From positions 1-7,536 of the forward strand of contig CAZRLN010000088.1 in NCBI GenBank assembly GCA_964601085.1: a DNA stretch of 7,536 bases. The letters are read 5' to 3'. Below the pieces are notes generated by a model. That model saw nothing but the letters and a program-made list of their open reading frames with translations, had not been told where the DNA came from and did not search any database. Made by a program: the position numbers and the translations under genes. Shown piece by piece: positions 1-6,069 of this stretch (its first letter is position 1; each line of letters starts with the position of its first letter). The DNA is from UBA1444 sp964601085 (GTDB lineage: Bacteria > Bacillota > Negativicutes > UBA1444).

Positions 1-935
1 AATTCGTCCAGACGGGGCTGGCCGCGGTATGCAACGTCGCGGAATACGAGGCGGGCATCGTCCGCAAACATGAACTGACGCGTCCGGACAAGGAACAGGA
101 CCGGGTCGATCATATCCTGGGAACCGGGGCCCAGACCGGCCCCGTATTCCTCGTCTATCGACAGGATCCGGTCATTGCCGCCGAAGTGGCCAAGGTCACG
201 GCTGGCGAGCCGGTTTATGATTTTACCGCGGAAGATGGCATCCGCCACACCCTGTGGGTGATGGACGATCCGGCGGCGATCGCCGCCGTGGCGCACGCCT
301 TTGCCGCCAAGGCACGTCTGTACATCGCCGACGGGCATCACCGCGCCGCCGCGGCGGCTCGCGTCAGCCGGCTGAGTGCGGGCAAACAGGCTGGATCGTT
401 TCTGACTGTGCTGTTTCCCGACAATGAAGTTCATATTCTGGACTACAACCGGGTTATCTACGACTGGGCCGGCTTGACCGGCGAAGAATTTCTGAAGCGG
501 ATCGCGGCGAAGTTTATCGTCGAGCCGATCCGGGCCAATGTCGCCAACACCGGCAAACCGGACCGCCTGCACATCTTCGGCATGTATCTGGACGGCGCCT
601 GGTACCGTCTGACGCCGAAACCGGGCAGCTTCGACCACAACGACAAGCTGGCCAGCCTCGACGTGAACATTCTGCAGAACAATCTGCTCGGACCGATCCT
701 CGGCATCGCCGATCCCCGCACCGACAAACGGATCGGCTTCGTCGGCGGCATTCGCGGCATGGCCGAACTGCGCCGGCTGGTCGATTCGGGCCGGGCCGTG
801 GTGGCGTTTTCGCTGTTTCCGACCTCGATCGGCGAGTTGATGGCGGTGGCCGACGCCGGCGACATCATGCCGCCGAAGTCCACCTGGTTCGAGCCGAAAC
901 TGCGGGACGGCATCGTCATCCATACGTTGGACTGA
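1..935 (+). CDS. DUF1015 family protein, 3' part (start lies outside the window)
   Basis: The reading frame is open from base 3 of the window to the TGA at 933-935, giving about 310 visible residues. Family members are usually around 400 residues, so roughly the first 100 are missing. A GTG at 186 lies inside the frame and is not the start, because the upstream codons encode family-like sequence (IVRKHELTRPDKEQDRVDHI, then TGPVFLVYR). The motif ADGHHR at about 327-344 is the hallmark of the DUF1015 family (Pfam PF06245), and the C-terminal stretch with FSLFPTSIGELMAVADAG and MPPKSTWFEPKL is also typical. The biochemical function of the family is unknown. In many Bacillota it lies near serine-biosynthesis genes (serA and an aminotransferase), but those would be upstream and out of view. 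No membrane segment or signal peptide is seen in the visible part. A strong terminator follows directly, so this gene ends its transcription unit. Confidence 0.9.
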   Translation, partial: FVQTGLAAVCNVAEYEAGIVRKHELTRPDKEQDRVDHILGTGAQTGPVFLVYRQDPVIAAEVAKVTAGEPVYDFTAEDGIRHTLWVMDDPAAIAAVAHAFAAKARLYIADGHHRAAAAARVSRLSAGKQAGSFLTVLFPDNEVHILDYNRVIYDWAGLTGEEFLKRIAAKFIVEPIRANVANTGKPDRLHIFGMYLDGAWYRLTPKPGSFDHNDKLASLDVNILQNNLLGPILGIADPRTDKRIGFVGGIRGMAELRRLVDSGRAVVAFSLFPTSIGELMAVADAGDIMPPKSTWFEPKLRDGIVIHTLD

Positions 936-952
936 ATCTGTTGCTGACTTTC

Positions 953-979
953 GCCGCCGGACAACCGGCGGCTTTTTTT
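953..979 (+). terminator. Rho-independent terminator after the DUF1015 gene
   Basis: A perfect 8-bp GC stem (GCCGCCGG at 953-960, CCGGCGGC at 965-972) closes an ACAA loop and is followed by seven T (973-979). It begins 17 bases after the DUF1015 stop. This separates that unit from the acetate-kinase-like gene. Confidence 0.92.
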
Positions 980-1090
980 GCGCGATTTTTCCGACAGGCT
1001 GTTCCATAAACCGGGGAAGCTGTAATACAATGGTGTCAGAGAGAATCAACCGCATTCGCCCGAGGGGAATATGGGGAAAGGATGATAGTC

Positions 1091-2293
1091 ATGCTAATTC
1101 TCGTCTGCAACGTCGGCAGCACTTCTTTGAAGTACAAACTGTTCAACATGCCGAATACCGACATCCTGGTCGAAGCCAGGATCGAACGGGTCGGCAGCCG
1201 CGACAGCGCGACTTTTTCCTATCGCAACAACGGGAACGGGGCCAAAGCGGATCTGACCGAGCTCAGCGTGCCCAGCTACACCGAGGGAATAAACTTGTTC
1301 CTCCGTTACCTGACGGACTCGCAAACCGGCGCTCTTCAATCCGTGGAGCAGATCGACGCGATCGGCTTCAAGACAGTCATCGCCAAGGGCTATTATGGCA
1401 TCCATGAGCTCACGGACGAAGTGATCGCCGCCATGGAAGCCTACAACAGCGTCGCGCCGGCTCACAATCCGCCATATATCGAGGCGATCCGCAAGTTTCG
1501 GGAAATCCTGCCGGGACGGCTGTTGGTTGGCGTGTTCGAAACCGCCTTCCACACGACGATTCCGCTGGAACGGAAAATGTACGCCATTCCTTATGAATGG
1601 TACGAAAAATACGGCATCCAACGTCTCGGCTTTCATGGCGCTTCGCACGGCTTCATCTCCCGTCAGGTCCGGCAGCGCTACGGAGGAAAATATCGGCTCA
1701 TTTCCTGCCACCTCGGCGGCAGCGGCTCGCTCTGCGCCATCGAAAACGGCAAGTCGGTGGATACCAGCTTCGGGTTTTCGCTGCAGACCGGCATTCCGCA
1801 CGCCAACCGCGCCGGCGACATGGACTCCTACATCATCCCCTTCCTGTTGGATCAGGGACTGACGCTGGACGAGATCCTTAAGGGCATCGACAAGAACGGC
1901 GGCATGCTCGGAGTTTCCGGCGTGAGCAACGACCTCCGCGACATCGAGGAAGCGGCCGCCGCCGGCAACGTGCGGGCGCAGCTGGCCATCGACGTGTTCT
2001 GCGAAAGCATCGTGAAATACATTGGCGCTTTTTATGCCGTGCTGGGCGGACTGGATTACCTGGTCTTCACCGGCGGCATCGGCGAAAATTCCGCCACCGT
2101 CCGCGGCAAGGTTTGCCAGCGGCTGGCGCACATGGGCGTCTGGCTGGATGAGGCGGCCAACGCGGCCGGACCGAAGGACCGCATCGTTTCGACCGTCGAT
2201 TCCCCGGTGAAGGTCTGCATCATTCCGACCAACGAGGAAATTGGTATCGCTCAGGATATCCTGGACAATTTTTCAGGACACGCAATCGTCTAA
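1091..2293 (+). CDS. Acetate kinase family protein (ASKHA fold) with altered substrate site
   Basis: This 400-residue protein aligns end to end with acetate kinase (acetyl phosphate + ADP <-> acetate + ATP; cytoplasmic). Clear landmarks are the N-terminal phosphate loop CNVGSTSLKYKLF (residues 6-18), APAHNPP (122-128), LGFHGASH (179-186), NRAGD (239-243), GVSGVSND (274-281), FTGGIGENS (326-334) and IPTNEE (378-383). Compared with Methanosarcina thermophila AckA from memory, N7, H180, R241 and E384 are kept, but R91 becomes K94 (GHRVVHGG reads GFKTVIAK), D148 becomes E150 (FETAFH), L122 becomes A124, P232 becomes L231, and the GNGSS loop reads GGSGS. True acetate kinase activity is therefore doubtful; another short-chain acid or a degenerate role is possible. 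I chose ATG 1091 because AAAGGA at 1077-1082 then sits 8 bases upstream; an in-frame ATG at 1082 would overlap it and adds only three residues. No phosphotransacetylase gene is adjacent. Confidence 0.88.
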   Translation: MLILVCNVGSTSLKYKLFNMPNTDILVEARIERVGSRDSATFSYRNNGNGAKADLTELSVPSYTEGINLFLRYLTDSQTGALQSVEQIDAIGFKTVIAKGYYGIHELTDEVIAAMEAYNSVAPAHNPPYIEAIRKFREILPGRLLVGVFETAFHTTIPLERKMYAIPYEWYEKYGIQRLGFHGASHGFISRQVRQRYGGKYRLISCHLGGSGSLCAIENGKSVDTSFGFSLQTGIPHANRAGDMDSYIIPFLLDQGLTLDEILKGIDKNGGMLGVSGVSNDLRDIEEAAAAGNVRAQLAIDVFCESIVKYIGAFYAVLGGLDYLVFTGGIGENSATVRGKVCQRLAHMGVWLDEAANAAGPKDRIVSTVDSPVKVCIIPTNEEIGIAQDILDNFSGHAIV

Positions 2294-2352
2294 TTTTTTG
2301 GTGCAAGCCTTGCTTTGCTTGAGGCAGGAGTGTAAAATAAAGACAATACAGT

Positions 2353-2370
2353 ATGTGAAAAAAATAACAA
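2353..2370 (+). promoter_or_regulatory. Candidate Rex operator upstream of hbd-crt
   Basis: ATGTGAAAAAAATAACAA matches the Rex consensus TTGT(T/G)AA-N4-TTAACAA at 12 of the 14 defined positions; the mismatches are the first base and the first base of the right half. It overlaps the -35 element of the promoter at 2364-2391, the expected place for repression. Rex senses the NADH/NAD+ ratio and is known to control crt/hbd-type butyrate genes in clostridia. The A-rich centre means chance resemblance is possible; the assignment is inferred from the consensus and the context. Confidence 0.55.
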
Positions 2371-2391
2371 ATGGCGACGATCTTTTATAAT
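2364..2391 (+). promoter_or_regulatory. Sigma-70/SigA-type promoter for hbd-crt
   Basis: A perfect -10 hexamer TATAAT (2386-2391) lies 16 bases after ATAACA (2364-2369), which matches TTGACA at 4 of 6 positions. Transcription would start near 2398, giving a leader of about 116 bases before the hbd ATG. A second, weaker possibility is the extended -10 TGGTATAAA at 2477-2485, close to the ribosome site. The rest of the 2294-2513 gap holds no gene I can support. Confidence 0.55.
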
Positions 2392-2513
2392 TGATGAATC
2401 CATCCACGTTGAGAGGATTTGTCCGGTGTGACGGAGAAGAAAACAAAGTCGGAATACTGGTGAACCTTTTGACGAGTGGTATAAATTTAATGAAAATGGA
2501 GGGAAGAAAAACA

Positions 2514-3371
2514 ATGGCAATCAAAAAAGTACTGGTGATCGGCGCCGGACAGATGGGCAGCGGTATCGCCCAGGTCATGGCCCAGGGCGGCATGGACGTC
2601 GTCCTGCAGGACATCGAGCAACGTTTCGTCGACAAGGGAATGGCCGGCATCGAGAAGAATCTGGCCAAGCTGGTCGAAAAAGGCAAGATGACGGCTGAAG
2701 AAAAAGCAGCGGTTTCCAAGCGCCTGTGCGGCGTAGTCGAACTGGACGCGGCCGCCTGCAACGTTGACTTGGCGGTGGAAGCCGTCGTCGAAAACATGAA
2801 TGTGAAGAAAGCCATCTTCCAAAAACTCGACAGCCTGTGCCCGCCGCATGCGATTCTGGCGTCGAACACTTCCTCGCTGCCGATCACGGCGATTGGCGCG
2901 ACTACGAAACGGCCGACCCAGGTTTGCGGCATGCACTTCTTCAACCCGGCGCCGGTGATGGCGCTGGTGGAAGTCGTCAAAGGTCTGGCGACCAGCGACG
3001 AGACCGTTCAGACGGTTTACGACCTGGCGAAACAATTCGGCAAAACCCCGGTCAAGTTGAAAGACTTTCCCGGCTTTGTCGGCAACCGGATCATGATCCC
3101 GATGATGAACGAAGCGATGCAGACCTTGTTCGAAGGCGTGGCGACCGCCGAAGAAATCGACATCGTAGCCAAGAGCGGCTTCGGCCATCCGATGGGGCCC
3201 TTGGCGCTGTCGGACATGATTGGTCTGGATACCATGCTGTACATCATGGAAGTCCTGTACGAAGGCTTCGGCGATCCGAAGTATCGTCCCTGCCCGTTGC
3301 TTCGCAAATACGTGGAAGCCGGCTGGCTCGGCCGCAAGACCGGTCGCGGTTTCTATGACTACTCGAAATAG
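2514..3371 (+). CDS. hbd: 3-hydroxybutyryl-CoA dehydrogenase
   Basis: A 285-residue cytoplasmic NAD-dependent dehydrogenase that interconverts acetoacetyl-CoA and (S)-3-hydroxybutyryl-CoA, a step of butyrate formation and of short-chain beta-oxidation. The N-terminal Rossmann domain has VIGAGQMGSG (GxGxxG at residues 10-15) and an acidic D33 after the second strand, which fits NAD(H) preference. Catalytic-site residues of the HAD family are visible: S120 in SNTSS, H141 in GMHFFNP, E153, and N191 in GFVGNR. The C-terminal helical domain ends with the typical GRKTGRGFYDY. Length matches the usual 280-285 residues of single-domain Hbd. ATG 2514 is chosen because GGAGGG (2498-2503) lies 10 bases upstream and the Rossmann strand begins at once; the frame is open further upstream, but that stretch is not family-like. 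crt follows 34 bases after the stop with no terminator between, so the two are probably co-transcribed. Confidence 0.95.
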   Translation: MAIKKVLVIGAGQMGSGIAQVMAQGGMDVVLQDIEQRFVDKGMAGIEKNLAKLVEKGKMTAEEKAAVSKRLCGVVELDAAACNVDLAVEAVVENMNVKKAIFQKLDSLCPPHAILASNTSSLPITAIGATTKRPTQVCGMHFFNPAPVMALVEVVKGLATSDETVQTVYDLAKQFGKTPVKLKDFPGFVGNRIMIPMMNEAMQTLFEGVATAEEIDIVAKSGFGHPMGPLALSDMIGLDTMLYIMEVLYEGFGDPKYRPCPLLRKYVEAGWLGRKTGRGFYDYSK

Positions 3372-3405
3372 CTCGAAAGATCAGGCGAAAGGATGAATTT
3401 GCGGG

Positions 3406-4188
3406 ATGAAAAACTATAAAAACCTGTTGTTTGAAAACCAGGACGGAGTCGGTATCCTGACGATGAACCGGCCGACGGCGCTCAACGCGCTGAATGCCGA
3501 GACCGTCGGCGAATTGGGCGAGGCTCTGGGCGAAATCGGCAAGGACGCTTCGGTGAAGGTCGTGATCCTCACCGGCGCGGACCGGGCGTTCGTGGCTGGA
3601 GCGGACATCAAGGAGATGTTGCCGATGACGGCGGCGCAGGCTCAGACTTGGTGCCAGTTTGCCCAGTCCGTGTTCAACCAGATCGAAACGCTGCCGCAGC
3701 CGGTGATTGCCGCGATCAATGGATTCGCGCTCGGCGGCGGCTGCGAGTTGGCCATGGCCTGCGATATCCGGATCGCTTCTGAAAAAGCCAAATTCGGCCA
3801 ACCGGAAGTTTCGCTCGGCATCATTCCCGGATTCGCCGGCACCCAGCGCTTGCCGCGACTGGTGGGCAAAGGGATTGCGAAAGAACTGATCTACAGCGGC
3901 GACATGATCGACGCGCAGGAAGCCTGGCGCATCGGCCTGGTGAACAAGGTGACGACCGCGGAAGAACTCCTGCCGACAGCCAAAGCCATGGCGCAAAAGA
4001 TCATGACGCGCGGCCTCTACGCCGTTCAGATGGCGAAAGTGGCGATCCATAACGGTCTGAACACCGATCTTGCCACCGGTTCGAACTTCGAAGCGGCCTT
4101 GTTCGGTGTGACCTGCGCTACGGAAGACAAGAAGGAAGGCATGACCGCCTTTGTCGAAAAACGCAAACCGGTATTTCCCGGGAAATAG
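3406..4188 (+). CDS. crt: Short-chain enoyl-CoA hydratase (crotonase)
   Basis: A 260-residue crotonase-fold protein that hydrates crotonyl-CoA to 3-hydroxybutyryl-CoA (or the reverse), the step next to Hbd. Both catalytic glutamates are present: E114 in GGGCELAMACD and E134 in GQPEVSLGIIPG. The oxyanion hole is formed by A66 of FVAGADIKE and G111. The length is that of clostridial Crt, and the C-terminus has the FVEKRKPVF trimerisation-region signature. The ribosome site is less clear than elsewhere: GAAAGGA (3387-3393) is about 12 bases from ATG 3406, while GCGGG touches the start. The bcd-etfBA and thl genes often found with crt-hbd are not in this window. Within the superfamily a related hydratase for other acyl-CoAs cannot be excluded, but pairing with hbd favours crotonyl-CoA. 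The last codons coincide with a 16-bp palindrome. Confidence 0.93.
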   Translation: MKNYKNLLFENQDGVGILTMNRPTALNALNAETVGELGEALGEIGKDASVKVVILTGADRAFVAGADIKEMLPMTAAQAQTWCQFAQSVFNQIETLPQPVIAAINGFALGGGCELAMACDIRIASEKAKFGQPEVSLGIIPGFAGTQRLPRLVGKGIAKELIYSGDMIDAQEAWRIGLVNKVTTAEELLPTAKAMAQKIMTRGLYAVQMAKVAIHNGLNTDLATGSNFEAALFGVTCATEDKKEGMTAFVEKRKPVFPGK

Positions 4189-4202
4189 TACGGACACGAA
4201 GC

Positions 4203-4236
4203 AAGGCCCCTGTATGTTTTTTCATACAGGGGCTTT
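4203..4236 (+). terminator. Hairpin between crt and the hydrolase gene, probable terminator or attenuator
   Basis: GCCCCTGTATG (4206-4216) pairs perfectly with CATACAGGGGC (4223-4233) around a TTTTTT loop; the outer AAG/TTT extends the stem to 14 pairs with one G-T. It starts 14 bases after the crt stop. The T run after the stem is short (three T, then GTCA), so termination may be partial. Only about 8 bases separate it from the next gene's ribosome site, and no promoter is visible in between, so it may tune read-through into the downstream genes. Confidence 0.7.
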
Positions 4237-4257
4237 GTCACCGAAGGAGGAACAAGC

Positions 4258-4812
4258 ATGGCGAATTTCGCTCCATTGAAACGCGAAGGCTGTGTGCTCG
4301 TTGTGATCGATTTACAGGAGAAATTGTTGCCGGCCATCTATGATTTTACAGCCGTGTTGGACCGGGCGGTAAAAATGGTCATAGCCGCGAATACGATGAA
4401 TGTGCCGGTGCTTTTTACCCAGCATTATACGCCGGGATTGGGGCAGACGCACGAAGCATTGCGGAAGCTGCAGCCGGAATTCTCCTATGTCGAGAAGAAT
4501 ATCTTCAACAGTTTCGGCGTGCCGGATTTTGCGACCCAACTGGAAGCGCTGCAGGCAAAGACTCTGGTGATGCTGGGGACCGAGGCGCACATCTGCCTGA
4601 TGCAGACCGCGCTTGGCGCACTGGAACGCGGGTATGACGTCCATGTGATTGCCGACGCATCCGGATCTCGCAAAGCTGCCAACAAGGAGATTGGTCTGGC
4701 GCGGCTCCGCCAGGCGGGGGCGATCATCAGCGCGACCGAGGCGACGATCTATGAATGGATGGTCCGTTCCGATTCCGACGAGTTTCGCGCGCTGCGGCCT
4801 CTGCTGAAATAG
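4258..4812 (+). CDS. Isochorismatase-family cysteine hydrolase (YcaC/ISOC1-like)
   Basis: A 184-residue cytoplasmic hydrolase of the isochorismatase-like superfamily (Pfam PF00857). The catalytic triad is visible: D18 in VVIDLQEKL, K80 in VEKNIFNSF and C113 in GTEAHICLMQTAL. Members cleave amide or related bonds (nicotinamide, ureidoacrylate, biuret and others), so substrate cannot be read from the sequence. The short length, the GTEAHICLMQTAL form of the nucleophile motif and the C-terminus ending EFRALRPLLK resemble the YcaC/ISOC1/ISOC2 branch, whose substrates are largely unknown, more than nicotinamidase or isochorismatase proper. AAGGAGG (4244-4250) lies 7 bases before ATG 4258, an excellent ribosome site. 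The stop codon overlaps the ribosome site of the nitroreductase gene, so the two are likely translated together from one message. Confidence 0.92.
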   Translation: MANFAPLKREGCVLVVIDLQEKLLPAIYDFTAVLDRAVKMVIAANTMNVPVLFTQHYTPGLGQTHEALRKLQPEFSYVEKNIFNSFGVPDFATQLEALQAKTLVMLGTEAHICLMQTALGALERGYDVHVIADASGSRKAANKEIGLARLRQAGAIISATEATIYEWMVRSDSDEFRALRPLLK

Positions 4813-4821
4813 GAGGGGCAA

Positions 4822-5388
4822 ATGGAACTGCTGCAGGCCATCAAAGAACGGCGCACGATCCGGCGATTCAAGCCGGAGCCGGTGCCCAAAGAACTATTGG
4901 AACAACTGATCAAAAATGCGATGTGGGCGCCATCAGCCATGAATACTCAGCCATGGAAGTTTATCGTCTTGACCGGCCAAGCCCGGCAAGGGCTGATTTC
5001 GATCGCGGAAGGCTGCATCGACCAGCTGGATGAGCGGATGAAAACGTTGTTCAACGAGAAGATGCGGGGCATGGTGCGCGGCTATTTCCGCGATTTCGGC
5101 GGCGCGCCGGCCGTGGTGGTCGTGTTGTCGTCCTTGCCGCCGGAGGAGGTCTACCGGAAGGGAAGCCTGTTTTCCAGCAGCGCCGCCTTGCAGAACTTTT
5201 TGTTGCTGGCTCATGAGGCGGGACTCGGCGCCTGCTGGATGACGGGTCCGCTATGGGTGGAGCAGCCGATTCTATCCTATCTGGGATATCCGGACTGGGG
5301 CCTGGTGGGGATCACGCCGGTCGGTTGGCCGGATCAGAGTCCGCCGACGCCGCCGCGCAAGCACGAGTCGATCGAGTGGCGGGACTGA
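4822..5388 (+). CDS. Nitroreductase family FMN oxidoreductase
   Basis: A 188-residue protein of the nitroreductase superfamily (Pfam PF00881), which uses FMN and NAD(P)H to reduce nitro groups, quinones, enals or other acceptors; members usually act as cytoplasmic dimers. The N-terminal AIKERRTIRRF (residues 6-16) and APSAMNTQPWKF (36-47) are the FMN-phosphate and isoalloxazine-contact motifs. SSAALQNFLLLAHEAGLGAC (119-138) is the dimer-core helix, and VGITPVGWP with PPRK (162-180) is the typical C-terminal end. No ferredoxin-like extension is present. AGGAGGGG (4811-4818) precedes ATG 4822 and includes the last two bases of the upstream stop, so translational coupling to the hydrolase is likely. 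The physiological substrate is not predictable. There is no terminator between this gene and ridA, 66 bases on. Confidence 0.92.
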   Translation: MELLQAIKERRTIRRFKPEPVPKELLEQLIKNAMWAPSAMNTQPWKFIVLTGQARQGLISIAEGCIDQLDERMKTLFNEKMRGMVRGYFRDFGGAPAVVVVLSSLPPEEVYRKGSLFSSSAALQNFLLLAHEAGLGACWMTGPLWVEQPILSYLGYPDWGLVGITPVGWPDQSPPTPPRKHESIEWRD

Positions 5389-5403
5389 ACTTGGAACTTC
5401 GCG

Positions 5404-5412
5404 TGATACAAT
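5404..5412 (+). promoter_or_regulatory. Possible extended -10 promoter for ridA
   Basis: TGATACAAT fits an extended -10 element (TGN followed by TACAAT, 5 of 6 to TATAAT). No good -35 is seen at the right spacing. It sits in the 66-base gap after the nitroreductase, so ridA may have its own promoter as well as read-through. Confidence 0.35.
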
Positions 5413-5454
5413 GTAGGTGAAACAATATTTAATGAAAGAAAAGAGGGTTCTGCT

Positions 5455-5835
5455 ATGAAACAAGTAATCAGCACCAACGAGGCGCCTGGGGCAATCGGCC
5501 CCTACTCCCAAGCGATCAAAGCGAATGGCTTCCTGTTTGTATCCGGGCAGTTGCCGGTCGTGCCGGCAACCGGCCAATTCGCCGAAGGCGGCGTTTCGGG
5601 GCAAACCCGCCAGTCGCTGGAGAATGTCAAGGCGATTCTGGCGGCCGCCGGTTGCACGCTGGACGATGTCGTCAAAACCACCGTTTTCATCAAGGACATG
5701 AATGACTTTGGGGTAGTGAACACGGCCTACGCCGAATACTTCACCCATGATTGCCCGGCTCGCGCCTGCTTCGAAGTGGCGCGCCTGCCGAAAGACGCGC
5801 TGGTGGAAATTGAAGTTATCGCTGCTTGCAAGTAA
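5455..5835 (+). CDS. ridA: RidA family reactive-enamine/imine deaminase
   Basis: A 126-residue member of the YjgF/YER057c/UK114 family. RidA hydrolyses reactive enamines and imines such as 2-aminoacrylate (from serine/threonine dehydratases) to ketoacids and ammonia, protecting PLP enzymes; it forms a cytoplasmic trimer with active sites at subunit interfaces. The residues that define the active RidA group are present: GPYSQA (15-20, with Y17), R103 in PARACFEVARLPKDA (equivalent to E. coli R105), C105, and E118 (equivalent to E120). FVSGQLPV and NVKAILAAAG are also canonical. AGAGGG (5442-5447) lies 7 bases before ATG 5455. The complete catalytic set favours a true deaminase over the Rid4-7-type divergent members. 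It is the last gene before a 234-base gap. Confidence 0.95.
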   Translation: MKQVISTNEAPGAIGPYSQAIKANGFLFVSGQLPVVPATGQFAEGGVSGQTRQSLENVKAILAAAGCTLDDVVKTTVFIKDMNDFGVVNTAYAEYFTHDCPARACFEVARLPKDALVEIEVIAACK

Positions 5836-5932
5836 CACCGATAAATCCTTGCTGATTAGTCGGGCCAGGAACTATCGGCGCAGTAGCTGCTGAAAAAACA
5901 AAGCGAATAAGTAATAACGATTGCTATGGCAC

Positions 5933-5968
5933 CTACCTCCAGCCGACAAATAAAGCGGCCGGGGGTAG
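5933..5968 (+). terminator. Long intergenic hairpin, weak terminator or structured RNA
   Basis: The arms 5933-5945 (CTACCTCCAGCCG) and 5956-5968 (CGGCCGGGGGTAG) pair over 13 positions with one G-T and one A-C mismatch, around a 10-base A-rich loop. TTTGCTTTG follows on the + strand, a broken T tract. The hairpin lies about 100 bases after ridA and may end that unit. The gap 5836-6069 otherwise holds a looser imperfect hairpin near 5838-5878 and no gene I can support. I could not match it to a riboswitch class by eye. Confidence 0.4.
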
Positions 5969-6069
5969 TTTGCTTTGCGCGGGGAGGAAATTGAGACCGT
6001 TGCAGAGAAAACAAGACCATGGAAACAAGGCTGCGGCGCAATATGTGGGGTAAAGGGCGGGTGAGGCGG

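Noticed and set aside
1002..1031. Promoter for the acetate-kinase-like gene using TACAAT at 1026-1031
   Set aside because: The -10 is plausible, but there is no acceptable -35 at 16-18 bases and no TGN extension, so it was not listed as a feature.
1094..2131. A 345-codon open frame on the - strand opposite the acetate-kinase-like gene
   Set aside because: It lies wholly inside a clear protein-family match on the + strand, has composition typical of a GC-rich shadow frame, and shows no recognisable domain.
2391..2513. In-frame upstream extension of hbd by 41 codons
   Set aside because: The Rossmann fold begins right at ATG 2514 with a good ribosome site, and the extension overlaps the promoter and shows no family similarity.
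3393..3419. Eight-codon mini-frame (MNLRDEKL) overlapping the crt start, a possible leader peptide
   Set aside because: Its start abuts the AAAGGA motif with no spacing, so it is unlikely to be translated, and such short frames are common by chance.
3244..4197. A 317-codon open frame on the - strand opposite crt
   Set aside because: It is antisense to the well-conserved crotonase, reads as arginine/histidine-rich low-information sequence, and has no family motif.
5416..5436. GGTGAAACAATATTTAATGA upstream of ridA as a second Rex site
   Set aside because: The half-sites do not align with the consensus at the required spacing; too many mismatches.
5925..5990. Resemblance of the reverse strand (GCGCAAAGC, then a GGTAGGTGCC stretch) to a cyclic di-GMP-I riboswitch
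   Set aside because: Only short pieces match, the expected helix order is not met, and no gene lies downstream on the - strand.
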